A stretch of DNA of 64,000 nucleotides from Flavobacterium psychroterrae (lineage in GTDB: Bacteria > Bacteroidota > Bacteroidia > Flavobacteriales > Flavobacteriaceae): NCBI RefSeq assembly GCF_018380615.1, contig NZ_JAGYVZ010000011.1, forward strand, positions 1-64,000. The letters are read 5' to 3'. This document shows, piece after piece, positions 52,940-62,588 of the stretch (the first letter of the stretch is position 1; every line of letters starts with the position of its first letter). The notes beneath the pieces are model-generated. The model had not been told where the DNA came from. It did not search any database and saw only the letters and a list, made by a program, of their open reading frames with translations. Both the position numbers and the translations under genes were made by a program.

Positions 52940-54115
52940 CTATTTTTTTAGTAAATTTTCGATAAGTACTAAATCTTCTTCAAGAAGTTCAGGATAATTT
53001 CCGCAATAAAAACCATTTGCATGCATCATATCTGCTCCGGGCATTTCATATAATTCTGTTACATACTTTTTATAAAAAGGCTGTTCCTGCATATTTCCGG
53101 CTATCATAGGTCTAATTTCTACTCCTGCATTAATAAACTTATCTAAGTAATGTTTTCTTAATTCCGGAGTTTGGCATACGAATGGAAAAGCAAATGTTGA
53201 CAATCTGTTAATATGATCGTGTTTAAGATGTACAAAATCCGAATTATCTTTTAGAACATTTTCTATTCTTAAATAATTTTGTTCTCGTTTACTGATATTT
53301 TCTTCTAAAAATTGCATTTGATATTGACCTAGAAAACCAGTAATTTCTGTAGGTCTAAAATTATAACCTAAATCATAAAAGGTGTATTTTGCCTGAAATT
53401 CAGATTCAATCCCAAATTTTGATCTCCATTTTTGCTGTTGTTCAGCATCCAGATTTCTATCCCAGCCGTTTGCTCTTACAATTCTAAGCATTTCGGCAAA
53501 ATCATCATCACTGGTGCAAACCATTCCTCCTTCGATTGTCGACATATGATGTGCAACAAAAAAAGAAAAACTTCCTCCTATTCCAAAATTTCCTGTAACT
53601 CCATCAGGTAATTCAGTTCCTAATGATTCACAATTATCTTCAATTAGAATAATATTTTTTTTATTACAAATTTGTTTTATAACATCAATATCTCCTGTAA
53701 AACCTAAAATATTTGTTATAAATAGCGCCTGTAAATCTGTAGTTTTTAATCTTTCAATAAGATGGTAAGACATAGTATTTAATGTGTCCGGCTCGCAATC
53801 AAGTGCTACGGGAACCATGCCTAACTGAATAATAGGCATTGTATTAGTCGACCATGTTAATGCTGAAAATGCTACTTTATCACCATCTTTTAGTTTTCCT
53901 AAATTTTTTAATGCCTGTAGCATTGCCAAATTTGCGCTCCCTCCGCTATTAAATAATACAGCATGCTTGCATTTTTGATACTGAGCAAATTTGTTTTCAA
54001 ATTTTTCACACTCAATGTCCATACTTAATCTATCTGCATTAAGAATAAAATCAGCCAAGGCTTTTTTTGTTTCTTCTTCTTTAAGAAATGCTTTTCGCAT
54101 TAAGGGTATTTTCAT
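52940..54115 (-). CDS. colD: ColD-like GDP-4-keto-6-deoxymannose 3-dehydratase
   Basis: A 391-aa member of the DegT/DnrJ/EryC1/StrS fold. SALTWSTNTMPIIQLG, NILGFTGDID and IEDNCESLGTEL form the PLP pocket, but the PLP lysine is replaced: SFFVAHHMSTIEGGMV has His189 where aminotransferases have Lys. This substitution marks the 3-dehydratases (ColD and the CDP-sugar E1). Located beside gmd and an Fcl/ColC-like gene, it should remove O3 of GDP-4-keto-6-deoxymannose. A classic aminotransferase role is excluded by the lost lysine. The exact substrate is inferred from context. Confidence 0.82.
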   Translation of the reverse strand: MKIPLMRKAFLKEEETKKALADFILNADRLSMDIECEKFENKFAQYQKCKHAVLFNSGGSANLAMLQALKNLGKLKDGDKVAFSALTWSTNTMPIIQLGMVPVALDCEPDTLNTMSYHLIERLKTTDLQALFITNILGFTGDIDVIKQICNKKNIILIEDNCESLGTELPDGVTGNFGIGGSFSFFVAHHMSTIEGGMVCTSDDDFAEMLRIVRANGWDRNLDAEQQQKWRSKFGIESEFQAKYTFYDLGYNFRPTEITGFLGQYQMQFLEENISKREQNYLRIENVLKDNSDFVHLKHDHINRLSTFAFPFVCQTPELRKHYLDKFINAGVEIRPMIAGNMQEQPFYKKYVTELYEMPGADMMHANGFYCGNYPELLEEDLVLIENLLKK

Positions 54116-55062
54116 TACTGCTTATTTTTATAACTTTTTATTACCTCTTCAATTCCTGTTTCTAATGCTTTATTTGGTTTAAATCCTTCATTTAGCATAT
54201 TTGATACGTCCATGCATTTTTTGAGCATACCATTGGGTTTAGTTTCATCCCACGAAATTTCGCCTGAATATTCTACCTTAGACAAAATCAACTCGGCTAA
54301 TTCTTTTATACTAATATCAGTTCCCGGACCAACATTAATAAAATCCGGAGAATTATAATTTTCAAAAAAATATAAAATTGCTTTAGAAAAATCTTCTACG
54401 TGCAAAAATTCTCTTCTGGCAATTCCTGTTCCCCATAAAGTCAGGGATGCTGCATTCTCATTTTTAGCATCTACAAATCTTTTAACTAATGATGACAAAA
54501 CATGCGCATGATTGAGATCAAAAGTATCATTAGGTCCATATAAATTACTAGGAATTAAACTAATTCCGTTAAAACCATATTGTTTATTATAGCTTTCTAA
54601 TAATTTAATTCCTGTAATTTTTGCAATCGCATATCCTTCGTTTGTTGGCTCCGGTTTTCCGTCTAAAAGATATTCCTCTTTCATAGGTTGTGGCGAAGCT
54701 GCGGGATATATGCAGGAACTTGCAATAAATACAAACTTTTTTACACCATGCTTATACGAAGAATTTATGATATTAGATTGCATCATCAGGTTATCATACA
54801 AAAAAATTGCAGGATTATCAATATTTGCTTTAATACCACCAACTTTTGCAGCAATATGAATTACATATTCTGGTTTTTCTCTATTAAAAAAATCATCAAC
54901 TTCTTGCTGATTGATTAAATCTAAGGTTTTATGAGTAGTAGTTAAGATATTAGAATAACCATTTTCTTTAAAAAAATTCAAAGTTATACTGCCTAACATT
55001 CCTGTATGACCTGTAATATATATTTTGGCGTTTTTATTTATATTCTTTCCCAATTCTCCCAT
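54115..55062 (-). CDS. GDP-L-fucose synthase-like / ColC-type epimerase-reductase
   Basis: An extended SDR with ITGHTGMLGSITLNFF, AAKVGGI, IASSCIYP (catalytic Ser/Cys) and YAIAKITGIKLLESY (YxxxK), plus LIPSNLYGPNDTFD, as in Fcl/WcaG. In fucose synthesis it 3,5-epimerises and reduces the Gmd product; ColC does the related step on the 3-deoxy sugar. With a ColD-like gene immediately downstream, the product is likely GDP-L-colitose, though GDP-L-fucose cannot be excluded. ATG at 55062 overlaps the FkbM gene by 25 nt; no later ATG is plausible. Confidence 0.83.
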   Translation of the reverse strand: MGELGKNINKNAKIYITGHTGMLGSITLNFFKENGYSNILTTTHKTLDLINQQEVDDFFNREKPEYVIHIAAKVGGIKANIDNPAIFLYDNLMMQSNIINSSYKHGVKKFVFIASSCIYPAASPQPMKEEYLLDGKPEPTNEGYAIAKITGIKLLESYNKQYGFNGISLIPSNLYGPNDTFDLNHAHVLSSLVKRFVDAKNENAASLTLWGTGIARREFLHVEDFSKAILYFFENYNSPDFINVGPGTDISIKELAELILSKVEYSGEISWDETKPNGMLKKCMDVSNMLNEGFKPNKALETGIEEVIKSYKNKQ

Positions 55063-55721
55063 ACAAATTCGTATTGATATGTTAACTTGTGAGTCTTCAA
55101 AAGATTATTTTGAATTTGATTCATTCTATCTTGTGCATTTTCAAATAAAAAGTCATGAAATTGAACCTGAATATTTTTAAAAACAGTAATACAATCATTA
55201 TTTATTAGAGATTCTAAAAGCTCATATTCACCACCTTCTATATTAATTTTGATTAAATCCACTTCCTTAATATTATTTTCCTTTAGAAATTGAACTATTG
55301 ATTTTAATTTGATTGTCTCAGTGGTTTCAGTCTTTAAATAAACAGATGACGAATTATCTGAAAGACTAATTTGTAAATCAGCATCGGCACCAGCCAATCC
55401 AAAATTGAAGGCATGAATCTTTTTATTCTTTATAAATTTATTTTTTATAATTCCGAAAAAATCTTTAATCGGTTCAAAAACAAAAATATTTGAATCATAT
55501 TTACATAATATATCTGTGGCAAATTCTCCTTTATAGCCTCCAACATCAAAAACTACGGAATCCGAATTTAAATCATAATCTAACCTGAGTGTTTGATCTC
55601 CTTTTATAGCAAACCAAGGCTGAACTCTATTATGTTGTAACAAATCATTAGGATGAATTACAGCCTTTTTATTATCATAATTAATGAGAACTTTTATTGC
55701 TTTTTTTATTCTTGAGATCAT
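55038..55721 (-). CDS. FkbM-family methyltransferase
   Basis: A SAM-dependent O-methyltransferase: SVVFDVGGYKGEFATDIL (motif I), IFVFEPIKDFFGIIKNK, and IKINIEGGEYELLESLI are FkbM features. I chose ATG at 55721 (227 codons), 47 nt after the ABC ATPase stop. An alternative ATG at 55790 would give 23 extra low-complexity residues and overlap the upstream gene. It may methylate the terminal sugar, which in ABC-dependent systems can end chain growth, but that is inference. Confidence 0.84.
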   Translation of the reverse strand: MISRIKKAIKVLINYDNKKAVIHPNDLLQHNRVQPWFAIKGDQTLRLDYDLNSDSVVFDVGGYKGEFATDILCKYDSNIFVFEPIKDFFGIIKNKFIKNKKIHAFNFGLAGADADLQISLSDNSSSVYLKTETTETIKLKSIVQFLKENNIKEVDLIKINIEGGEYELLESLINNDCITVFKNIQVQFHDFLFENAQDRMNQIQNNLLKTHKLTYQYEFVWENWERI

Positions 55722-55768
55722 TTTTTTATTTTTGAAAATATGTAATAAATAGTTAGTTGAAAATAATA

Positions 55769-57058
55769 TTAAGAATTTGTTTTTTGCCATTCAGGATTTA
55801 AAAACATAAGTCCTACAGATCTTGGTAAACTTCTTATCGTATATTTACCACCATCAACCACTTGAAAGGATAATGCATTTTCAATATTATCGTATATTTC
55901 ATGCCCCGTTGTATTGGCACTTATTAATGTTATGTTATAAAATCCAGGAAATAATCTTAAGTCTTTAAGGACAACATTATATTCTTCTTCATTATAAGTA
56001 TGTTTCAATTCATAATTAGAATCTCTTGCCATAATATGAAAAATAGGCATCTCATCCGAAGATTTTATCTGGATGGCTACTTCGGATCTGCTTTCGTTCG
56101 AATTATTCTTTAATTTAAATTTAATATTCAAATCATCTCCAATAGAAAATTCCTGACTTAATTTATTATTCTGATTCCTTATTTCTAGTGAAACAAACTC
56201 CAGATTTCGACTTCCTTCTCTCTTTGTATTTTCATCAAAAACAATTGAATGCTCTGTATCATTATCATTGCTTAAATAAACATCTAAAGCTTGGTCAATA
56301 TCACCATTAAACTTAATAGTACCATTTTCAAGAACAATTCCTCTAGTACATAAACTCTTTACCGCTGCCATATTATGACTTACAAATAAAACAGTCCTTC
56401 CACCTTCACGAGAAATATCCTGCATTTTTCCTATGGCTTTCTTTTGAAATTCAGCATCCCCAACAGCAAGAACCTCATCAATAACCAAAATTTCCGGTTC
56501 TAAAAAAGCTGCTACAGCGAAGGCTAAACGAACTGTCATTCCTGAACTATATCTTTTTACAGGAGTATCGATATATCTCTCGCAACCTGAAAATTCAATA
56601 ATTTCATCAAGTTTCGAAGTAATTTCTTTTTTTGTCATTCCAAGGATTGCACCATTCAGGAAGACATTTTCCCTTCCGGTCATTTCTCCATTAAATCCTG
56701 TACCCACCTCAAGAAGTGAAGCAATTCGACCACGGGATTTTATGCTTCCTGTAGTTGGAGCTGTAACTTTTGAAAGTATCTTTAATAAAGTTGATTTTCC
56801 TGCTCCATTTTTTCCTATAATTCCGAGAACCTCACCACTTTCGACCTCAAAATTTATATCCTGCAAAGCCCAAACATAATCTGAATTTCCTTTAGTAGAA
56901 CGATCGTTTGTGTCACCTATTTTTAAATATGGATTTTCTTTGCCACGTACTTGATGCCACCAACGATTTAAATCATGGATCAATGTTCCTGTACCTACTT
57001 GACCTAAACGATATTGTTTAGAGATATTTTCAGCTTTTAATATTATATCCTTTTTCAA
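55769..57058 (-). CDS. wzt: Polysaccharide ABC exporter ATPase (Wzt-like)
   Basis: The ATPase of an O-antigen/capsule ABC exporter. An N-terminal segment typical of Bacteroidota Wzt (LGQVGTGTLIHDLNRWWHQV) precedes Walker A GKNGAGKST (82-90), signature YSSGMTVRLAFAVAA, Walker B EILVIDEVLAVGD and switch FVSHNMAAV. Residues about 270-429 form a C-terminal Wzt-type domain that may recognise the modified chain end. The start is TTG at 57058; the alignment supports it and there is no ATG. The permease is 42 nt upstream. Confidence 0.92.
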   Translation of the reverse strand: MKKDIILKAENISKQYRLGQVGTGTLIHDLNRWWHQVRGKENPYLKIGDTNDRSTKGNSDYVWALQDINFEVESGEVLGIIGKNGAGKSTLLKILSKVTAPTTGSIKSRGRIASLLEVGTGFNGEMTGRENVFLNGAILGMTKKEITSKLDEIIEFSGCERYIDTPVKRYSSGMTVRLAFAVAAFLEPEILVIDEVLAVGDAEFQKKAIGKMQDISREGGRTVLFVSHNMAAVKSLCTRGIVLENGTIKFNGDIDQALDVYLSNDNDTEHSIVFDENTKREGSRNLEFVSLEIRNQNNKLSQEFSIGDDLNIKFKLKNNSNESRSEVAIQIKSSDEMPIFHIMARDSNYELKHTYNEEEYNVVLKDLRLFPGFYNITLISANTTGHEIYDNIENALSFQVVDGGKYTIRSLPRSVGLMFLNPEWQKTNS

Positions 57059-57100
57059 TTATGAATTGTAAATTATGATTATTTAAAATAATTAGCGTTT

Positions 57101-57967
57101 CTAAACAGTATCTATAAAACTCTTTTCGGTTTTATTAAATATTAGAAGACCAATAAAAAATACTGCGATTGTTATTGCCAAAGTGTAACTTAATCCTAAA
57201 ATAGAAATTTCTCCAACATTTAAAAGCATATATCTGGCAGTTTCTATAATATAAGCAAGAGGATTATATTCTACTAACCAACCAAATTCAGGCAACTTTT
57301 TTTTGATCAGTTCCATTGGGTACATAACTGCTGATAAATACATTAATAGCTGGATACCAAAACCAACTAAATAGGTAAAATCACGATATTTAGTTACTAG
57401 TGAAGAAATAAACATTCCTAATCCCAAACCTAAAATCCCCATAAAGGCAATTAAAACGGGAAAGAAAATTAGTGAAGCATTTAAAGTTAAATTACTACCT
57501 GTTAAATAATAGAAAATATAAAATGAGACAAAAATTAAAAATTGAATTCCGAATTTTATCAGATTAGAAATTACTACTGAAAGTGGTGTGATAATTCTGG
57601 GAAAGTAAACTTTTCCAAAAATAGCCGCATTGGCTTTAAAAGTATCTGATGTTCCGGTTAAACATGCTGTGAAGTAATTCCAAACTGTAATTCCTGCCAG
57701 ATTGAATAAAAATGGAGGAACTGTTCCTGTATCAATTCCTGCAACGTTATTAAATATGATAGTAAAAGTTACAGAAGTAAATAAAGGCTGAATTAGATAC
57801 CAAAGCGGACCTAAAACTGTTTGCTTGTAAACTGTAATAACATCTCGTTTTACAAAAAGAAGTAGTAAATCTCGATATTGCCAAACTTCCTTTAAATTTA
57901 ATGAGAAGAATTTATTTTTAGGTGTTATTTCAAACAACCAATCATTGGGGCTATTGTTGTCGTTCAT
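57101..57967 (-). CDS. wzm: Polysaccharide ABC exporter permease (Wzm-like)
   Basis: An ABC-2 permease with six TM segments. The cytosolic start WQYRDLLLLFVKRDV and KQTVLGPLWYLIQPLF is diagnostic for Wzm/TagG, and AVMYPMELIKKKLPEFGWLVEYNPLA lies before the last segments. It carries the complete lipid-linked polysaccharide across the inner membrane with Wzt. It is the first gene after the terminator-like hairpin at 58089, so it should start a transcription unit, though no clean promoter motif was found in the 191-bp gap. Confidence 0.92.
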   Translation of the reverse strand: MNDNNSPNDWLFEITPKNKFFSLNLKEVWQYRDLLLLFVKRDVITVYKQTVLGPLWYLIQPLFTSVTFTIIFNNVAGIDTGTVPPFLFNLAGITVWNYFTACLTGTSDTFKANAAIFGKVYFPRIITPLSVVISNLIKFGIQFLIFVSFYIFYYLTGSNLTLNASLIFFPVLIAFMGILGLGLGMFISSLVTKYRDFTYLVGFGIQLLMYLSAVMYPMELIKKKLPEFGWLVEYNPLAYIIETARYMLLNVGEISILGLSYTLAITIAVFFIGLLIFNKTEKSFIDTV

Positions 57968-58088
57968 TTTGTATTAATTACAATGTACTTGTAATGATTT
58001 ATTCTTAAAATTAGATTTTGCCATTTATTACATAGCTTCTCGTTTTTATTAACAAGATTTTTAATCGTTTAAAAAATATTTAAAAAGC

Positions 58089-58119
58089 AAAAAGGCGTTT
58101 TATAAAAAAACACCTTTTT
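58089..58119 (-). terminator. Terminator-like hairpin between the dehydratase gene and wzm
   Basis: AAAAAGGCGTTTT (58089-58101) pairs with AAAACACCTTTTT (58106-58118) around a 4-nt loop, with one wobble, and T-rich flanks on both strands. It could end transcription of the upstream 58-64 kb part of the locus. Confidence 0.5.
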
Positions 58120-58158
58120 AATATTATTTGAAATCAACGTTCAATTTATCATAAGAAA

Positions 58159-60126
58159 CTACTTATCTAAAATTTCAAAAGTAGAATTCATACTTTTAAA
58201 TTCCGGGACAATTTTTTTCATTTTAGTTACAATATCATCATTTTCATAGAAATCAGCGATACCAATAAGCTCATCAATTTCGATGTGCAAATTTTCATAT
58301 TCATCCTGGATTTCCTGAGCGATCATGATTTTATTATGATGGGTCGGCAACGTTTTAGAAGTATCATTTAATAATTCTTCGTATAATTTTTCACCTGGTC
58401 TTAATCCAACAATTTTTATTTTTATCTCCTTATCAGGAATAAACCCTGCTAACTTAATCATTTTTTTGGCAAGGTCAATTATTTTTACTGGCTTACCCAT
58501 ATCAAAAATATAAATTTCCCCTCCATTACCCATTGCACCAGCTTCAAGAACTAACTGACAAGCCTCAGGAATGGTCATAAAATAACGAATAATATCCTGA
58601 TGCGTTATAGTAACAGGTCCTCCTTCGGCAATTTGCTTAGTGAACAAAGGAACAACAGAACCGTTAGAACCTAAAACATTTCCAAAACGGGTTGTAATAA
58701 ATTTTGTAGCGCCTTCAATATTTGCTCTCTGATTTTTCAAAAATAAAGATTGTACATATTTCTCTGCAATTCGTTTGCTGGCTCCCATTACATTACTAGG
58801 ATTAACCGCTTTATCAGTAGATACCATAACAAATTTTTTGACATGATACTTACAAGATAAGTCAGCTAAATTTTTAGTGCCTTTAATATTTGTCTGAATT
58901 GCTTGCGATGGATTTTCTTCCATCAAAGGGACGTGTTTATAAGCCGCCGCATGAAAGACAACATGTGGACTGTAATTTTTAAAAACTTTCTCTAATGCTT
59001 TTTTACTTCTTACATCTGCAATAACAGCTACAATTTTTGATTCTGAATTTAAAGTTAAAGTCTCTAAACACAAATTATGAAGAGGTGTTTCGGCATGGTC
59101 TAGTATAATCACCATTTTAGGATTAAATCCTAAAACCTGCCTTACTATTTCGCTTCCTATTGATCCGGCTGCACCGGTAATAAGAATTGTTTTATCTTTT
59201 AATTGTTTTGAAATTGATTTACTGTCGAGAACAATAGGTTTTCTTTCTAATAAATCTTCAATTTGAATATTTTTTACTTTTTGAGAAATTTCTTTTTGAT
59301 TTTCCCAATCCGAGATCAAAGGAACCGTATATACTCTATAATTGAATTCTAAACATTGGTCAACAATGATCAATTGCTCTTCTTTAGATAAACTTTTATC
59401 AGCTATAATAACACCTTCTGCTGCTACAGAACGCATTAAAGCCGGCAATTTTTTTCGCAAAATCAAAATTGGCAAATCTAACATTCGTTTAGACGCATTT
59501 TGATTATTTTTATCTACAAACCCAACAATTTTAAATCGGGAAGGAGTTTCAAATTTCAATGCATTTGCCACAGAAATTGCATTAGCATCTGTTCCGTAAA
59601 TTACGGTTCTGATTAACTTAGAATTCGTTTTTTCTGAAAAATATAATTCGAAAGTTTGTTTTACTACAACGCGATACAAAAACAAACCGCAAAACGATAA
59701 AACTAAATTAATAAAAAGTGCTGTATTTAAAAATGCTTTATGCCCGGTATATAATTCAAAAACTAAATTGAAAAATAGAAAAAATACTAAAACCGACATT
59801 TGAGAAAATAACAGTTTTATAGCATCAATATAAGATGAGTGGCGAATAATTCCTGAATAAGTTCTGAAAAGCCAAAAGAAAAATACATTTATAATGATTA
59901 AACTTGAAACAAAATAAAACTGATGTGACGTAATTATATAACCTAGTGCTGTTCCTTCAAACAACATATAAGTAAATGTGAATGAAAAAATCAGAACCAT
60001 TACATCTATCGCAATAATGATCCACCTAGGCAAATAGCTAAGGTTATTAATACTGCTTCTTAGATTCCTTGGAGAGAAAAAATTATGCAACAAAGAGACT
60101 ATTTTAGTTTGTTTATCTGTATCCAA
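58159..60126 (-). CDS. Membrane UDP-HexNAc 4,6-dehydratase (PglF/WbpM-like)
   Basis: Four N-terminal TM segments (about 30-150) and a CoA-binding-like domain lead to a large SDR domain: KTILITGAAGSIGSEIVRQV, VIADVRSKKALEKV, HAAAYKHVPLMEENP, STDKAVNPSNVMGASKRIAEK, RFGNVLGSNGSVVPLF and GLRPGEKLYEELL. Such enzymes make UDP-4-keto-6-deoxy-GlcNAc. With the PglE-like aminotransferase at 62589 it fits a route to an amino-dideoxy sugar. The start is TTG at 60126, 39 nt after a TACTTTTG promoter; there is no upstream ATG. Length 655 aa. Confidence 0.9.
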   Translation of the reverse strand: MDTDKQTKIVSLLHNFFSPRNLRSSINNLSYLPRWIIIAIDVMVLIFSFTFTYMLFEGTALGYIITSHQFYFVSSLIIINVFFFWLFRTYSGIIRHSSYIDAIKLLFSQMSVLVFFLFFNLVFELYTGHKAFLNTALFINLVLSFCGLFLYRVVVKQTFELYFSEKTNSKLIRTVIYGTDANAISVANALKFETPSRFKIVGFVDKNNQNASKRMLDLPILILRKKLPALMRSVAAEGVIIADKSLSKEEQLIIVDQCLEFNYRVYTVPLISDWENQKEISQKVKNIQIEDLLERKPIVLDSKSISKQLKDKTILITGAAGSIGSEIVRQVLGFNPKMVIILDHAETPLHNLCLETLTLNSESKIVAVIADVRSKKALEKVFKNYSPHVVFHAAAYKHVPLMEENPSQAIQTNIKGTKNLADLSCKYHVKKFVMVSTDKAVNPSNVMGASKRIAEKYVQSLFLKNQRANIEGATKFITTRFGNVLGSNGSVVPLFTKQIAEGGPVTITHQDIIRYFMTIPEACQLVLEAGAMGNGGEIYIFDMGKPVKIIDLAKKMIKLAGFIPDKEIKIKIVGLRPGEKLYEELLNDTSKTLPTHHNKIMIAQEIQDEYENLHIEIDELIGIADFYENDDIVTKMKKIVPEFKSMNSTFEILDK

Positions 60127-60164
60127 TTTGGTTTAGTTTGATTTTTCAAAGCCTACATGACTTA

Positions 60165-60172
60165 CAAAAGTA
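60165..60172 (-). promoter_or_regulatory. -7 element of the PglF-like gene
   Basis: TACTTTTG on the minus strand fits TAnnTTTG and lies 38 nt before the TTG start. It suggests an internal promoter separating this gene from the rfb genes. Confidence 0.5.
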
Positions 60173-60210
60173 CAAATTAAAGGTTTTAAAAAATTATTTC
60201 TTGAAGTAAA

Positions 60211-61095
60211 TTAGATTTTAACACCTTTTTTCTTTTGATTTAGAAATTCTATCAAATAGGCTCCATAACCTGATTTCACCAAAGGCAAGGCAAGTTCTTC
60301 AAGTTGAGAGTCATTTATAAAACCTTGTCTCCAGGCAATTTCTTCAATACAGCCTACTTTTAAGCCTTGTCTTTCTTCAAGAACCTGTACAAATTGTCCA
60401 GCTTGCATTAAACTATTAAAAGTTCCTGTATCCAGCCACGCTGTTCCTCTGCTTAAAATACCCACTTTTAAGGCTTCTTTTTCAAGATAAACTTTATTGA
60501 CATCAGTTATTTCATATTCCCCACGGGCACTTGGTTTAATATTTTTGGCGATCTCAACAACAGAATTATCGTAAAAATATAAACCCGGAACAGCATAACT
60601 TGATTTAGGTTCAATTGGCTTTTCTTCAATAGAAATTGCTTTATAATTTTCATCAAATTCAACAACGCCATATCGTTCAGGATCAGAAACATGATAAGCA
60701 AAGACAACTCCGCCAACCGGTTTTGTATTTGATTTTAAAAGCTCTTGCATATTAGAACCAAAAAATATGTTATCTCCTAATATTAAAGCTACATCATCAT
60801 CACCAATAAATTTTTCTCCAATAACAAATGCCTGTGCTAGCCCATTAGGAATTGCTTGTTCAGCATAACTGAATTTACAACCCAAAGTTGAACCGTCACC
60901 TAATAATTTTTTAAAATTTGGCAAGTCATGAGGTGTCGAGATAATTAATATTTCGCTTATTCCTGACATCATCAAAGTAGATAACGGATAATAAATCATA
61001 GGTTTATCATACACTGGCATCATTTGCTTACTCATAGCAAGCGTTAAAGGATGTAAACGGGTGCCCGAACCTCCAGCTAAAATAATTCCTTTCAT
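60211..61095 (-). CDS. rfbA: Glucose-1-phosphate thymidylyltransferase
   Basis: It makes dTDP-glucose. [53 protein letters not shown] and the [20 protein letters not shown] block are diagnostic. Full length at 294 aa. It lies downstream of rfbD by 69 nt. rfbB (dehydratase) is not in the window, so it must be elsewhere or beyond the edge. Confidence 0.95.
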   Translation of the reverse strand: MKGIILAGGSGTRLHPLTLAMSKQMMPVYDKPMIYYPLSTLMMSGISEILIISTPHDLPNFKKLLGDGSTLGCKFSYAEQAIPNGLAQAFVIGEKFIGDDDVALILGDNIFFGSNMQELLKSNTKPVGGVVFAYHVSDPERYGVVEFDENYKAISIEEKPIEPKSSYAVPGLYFYDNSVVEIAKNIKPSARGEYEITDVNKVYLEKEALKVGILSRGTAWLDTGTFNSLMQAGQFVQVLEERQGLKVGCIEEIAWRQGFINDSQLEELALPLVKSGYGAYLIEFLNQKKKGVKI

Positions 61096-61164
61096 AAACT
61101 TTTATTTTAGATTTTAACTTTTAGATTTCATATTCGTGAAATACTAAAGCTAAATTATCTTTAA

Positions 61165-62010
61165 TTATATAAACATTTTTTTCAAACTCTCTTTATAATT
61201 TGGAATATCCAAATTATATATAGTCTTTATTTTTTTTTTATCTAGTAACGAAAACTCAGGTCGCTTTGCAGGAGTTGGATATGATGCTGATGGTATTCCG
61301 CCAACATTGCAATTATACCCTCCTATTTCCTTTATACTCAACGCAAATTCATACCAACTTATTTCTCCTTCATTTGAATAATTGTAAATCCCCGGAATCC
61401 AACTGGATGATTCTAAAACACTAATCATTCCATGAGCTAAATCAGCAGCATAAGTTGGTGAACCAATTTGATCATTTACTACATTTATACTATCTTTTTC
61501 CTGCATCAGACGTTGCATAGTTTTAACGAAATTATTTCCAAATTTACTATATACCCAAGAAGTTCTTATGACAATTGAATTTGGATTTTCTTTCAAACAA
61601 GCGATTTCACCAGCTCTTTTACTGGCTCCATAAATATTTATTGGATTCGTTTCTTCATCTTCATTTAAAGCGATTGAAGATGATCCGTCAAAAACGTAGT
61701 CTGTAGATATATGAATTAATTTTGCATTATTCTTAAAAGTATACTTTGCAATTAATTCTACTGCCACATGATTTACTGTAAAAGCTAATTCTCTTTCATT
61801 TTCAGCTTTATCAACTGCTGTATATGCACCACAATTAAAAATTATATTTGGCTTAATATCTTCTAATTGACTTTGAAGTGTATCTAAATCATCTAATGTA
61901 ATTTTAGTTCTATCAGCAAAAATCCATTCATATTGTGGATAATTTGATGATAAAGTGGCAAGTTCAGATCCTAATTGTCCGTTTGCTCCTGTTACAAGAA
62001 TTCTTTCCAT
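61165..62010 (-). CDS. rfbD: dTDP-4-dehydrorhamnose reductase
   Basis: Final step to dTDP-L-rhamnose. LVTGANGQLGSELATL, NCGAYTAVDKAENE, HISTDYVFDG and NIYGASKRAGE (YxxxK) are standard. RTSWVYSKFGNNFVKTM and PTPAKRPEFSLLDK follow. 281 aa, one-base overlap with rfbC. Confidence 0.95.
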   Translation of the reverse strand: MERILVTGANGQLGSELATLSSNYPQYEWIFADRTKITLDDLDTLQSQLEDIKPNIIFNCGAYTAVDKAENERELAFTVNHVAVELIAKYTFKNNAKLIHISTDYVFDGSSSIALNEDEETNPINIYGASKRAGEIACLKENPNSIVIRTSWVYSKFGNNFVKTMQRLMQEKDSINVVNDQIGSPTYAADLAHGMISVLESSSWIPGIYNYSNEGEISWYEFALSIKEIGGYNCNVGGIPSASYPTPAKRPEFSLLDKKKIKTIYNLDIPNYKESLKKMFI

Positions 62011-62558
62011 TAAAATAAACTATTACAATTATCAATAAAAGGAAGTACTTGATCTTTTTCTGAAACAATTGCTTCTTTTAAATCCATTCCCCAGTCGATA
62101 TTAAGAGATGGATCATCAAATTTAATTCCTCCTTCAGCTTCTTTGTTATAAAACTGATCACATTTATACATCACAGAAGCGGTTTCACTAATAACCGAAA
62201 ACCCATGCGCAAATCCTTGCGGCACTAATAATTGTTTTTTATTTTCTGCTGATAATAAAACACTAAAGGATTTCCCGTAAGTAGGTGAATCTTTTCTTAA
62301 ATCAACTGCAACATCAATAATCTCACCTTCTAAAACACGTACCAATTTTGTCTGAGCAAAAGGAGGGTTTTGATAATGCAAACCTCTCAAAGTTCCTTTT
62401 TTAGAAAAAGATTGATTATCCTGAACGAAATCTATATTAATTCCTAAATCTTCAAATTTAGTTTTGCTGTATGATTCAAAAAAATAACCTCTTTCATCTC
62501 CAAAAACTGTAGGCTCGATAACTACTAAATCTTTTATAAATGTTTCTTCAATTTTCAT
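62010..62558 (-). CDS. rfbC: dTDP-4-dehydrorhamnose 3,5-epimerase
   Basis: RmlC cupin: EPTVFGDERGYFFESYSK, GTLRGLHYQNPPFAQTKLVR (catalytic His), DLRKDSPTYGKSF, VPQGFAHGFSV and the YKCDQFYNKEAEGGI loop. 182 aa, full length. It lies 30 nt after the aminotransferase gene. Confidence 0.95.
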   Translation of the reverse strand: MKIEETFIKDLVVIEPTVFGDERGYFFESYSKTKFEDLGINIDFVQDNQSFSKKGTLRGLHYQNPPFAQTKLVRVLEGEIIDVAVDLRKDSPTYGKSFSVLLSAENKKQLLVPQGFAHGFSVISETASVMYKCDQFYNKEAEGGIKFDDPSLNIDWGMDLKEAIVSEKDQVLPFIDNCNSLF

Positions 62559-62588
62559 ATTAAAATATAACTCTTATTTATTTTTATC

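Noticed and set aside
52940-54115. Ordinary PLP aminotransferase
   Set aside because: The catalytic Lys is replaced by His189, which points to a 3-dehydratase of the ColD type.
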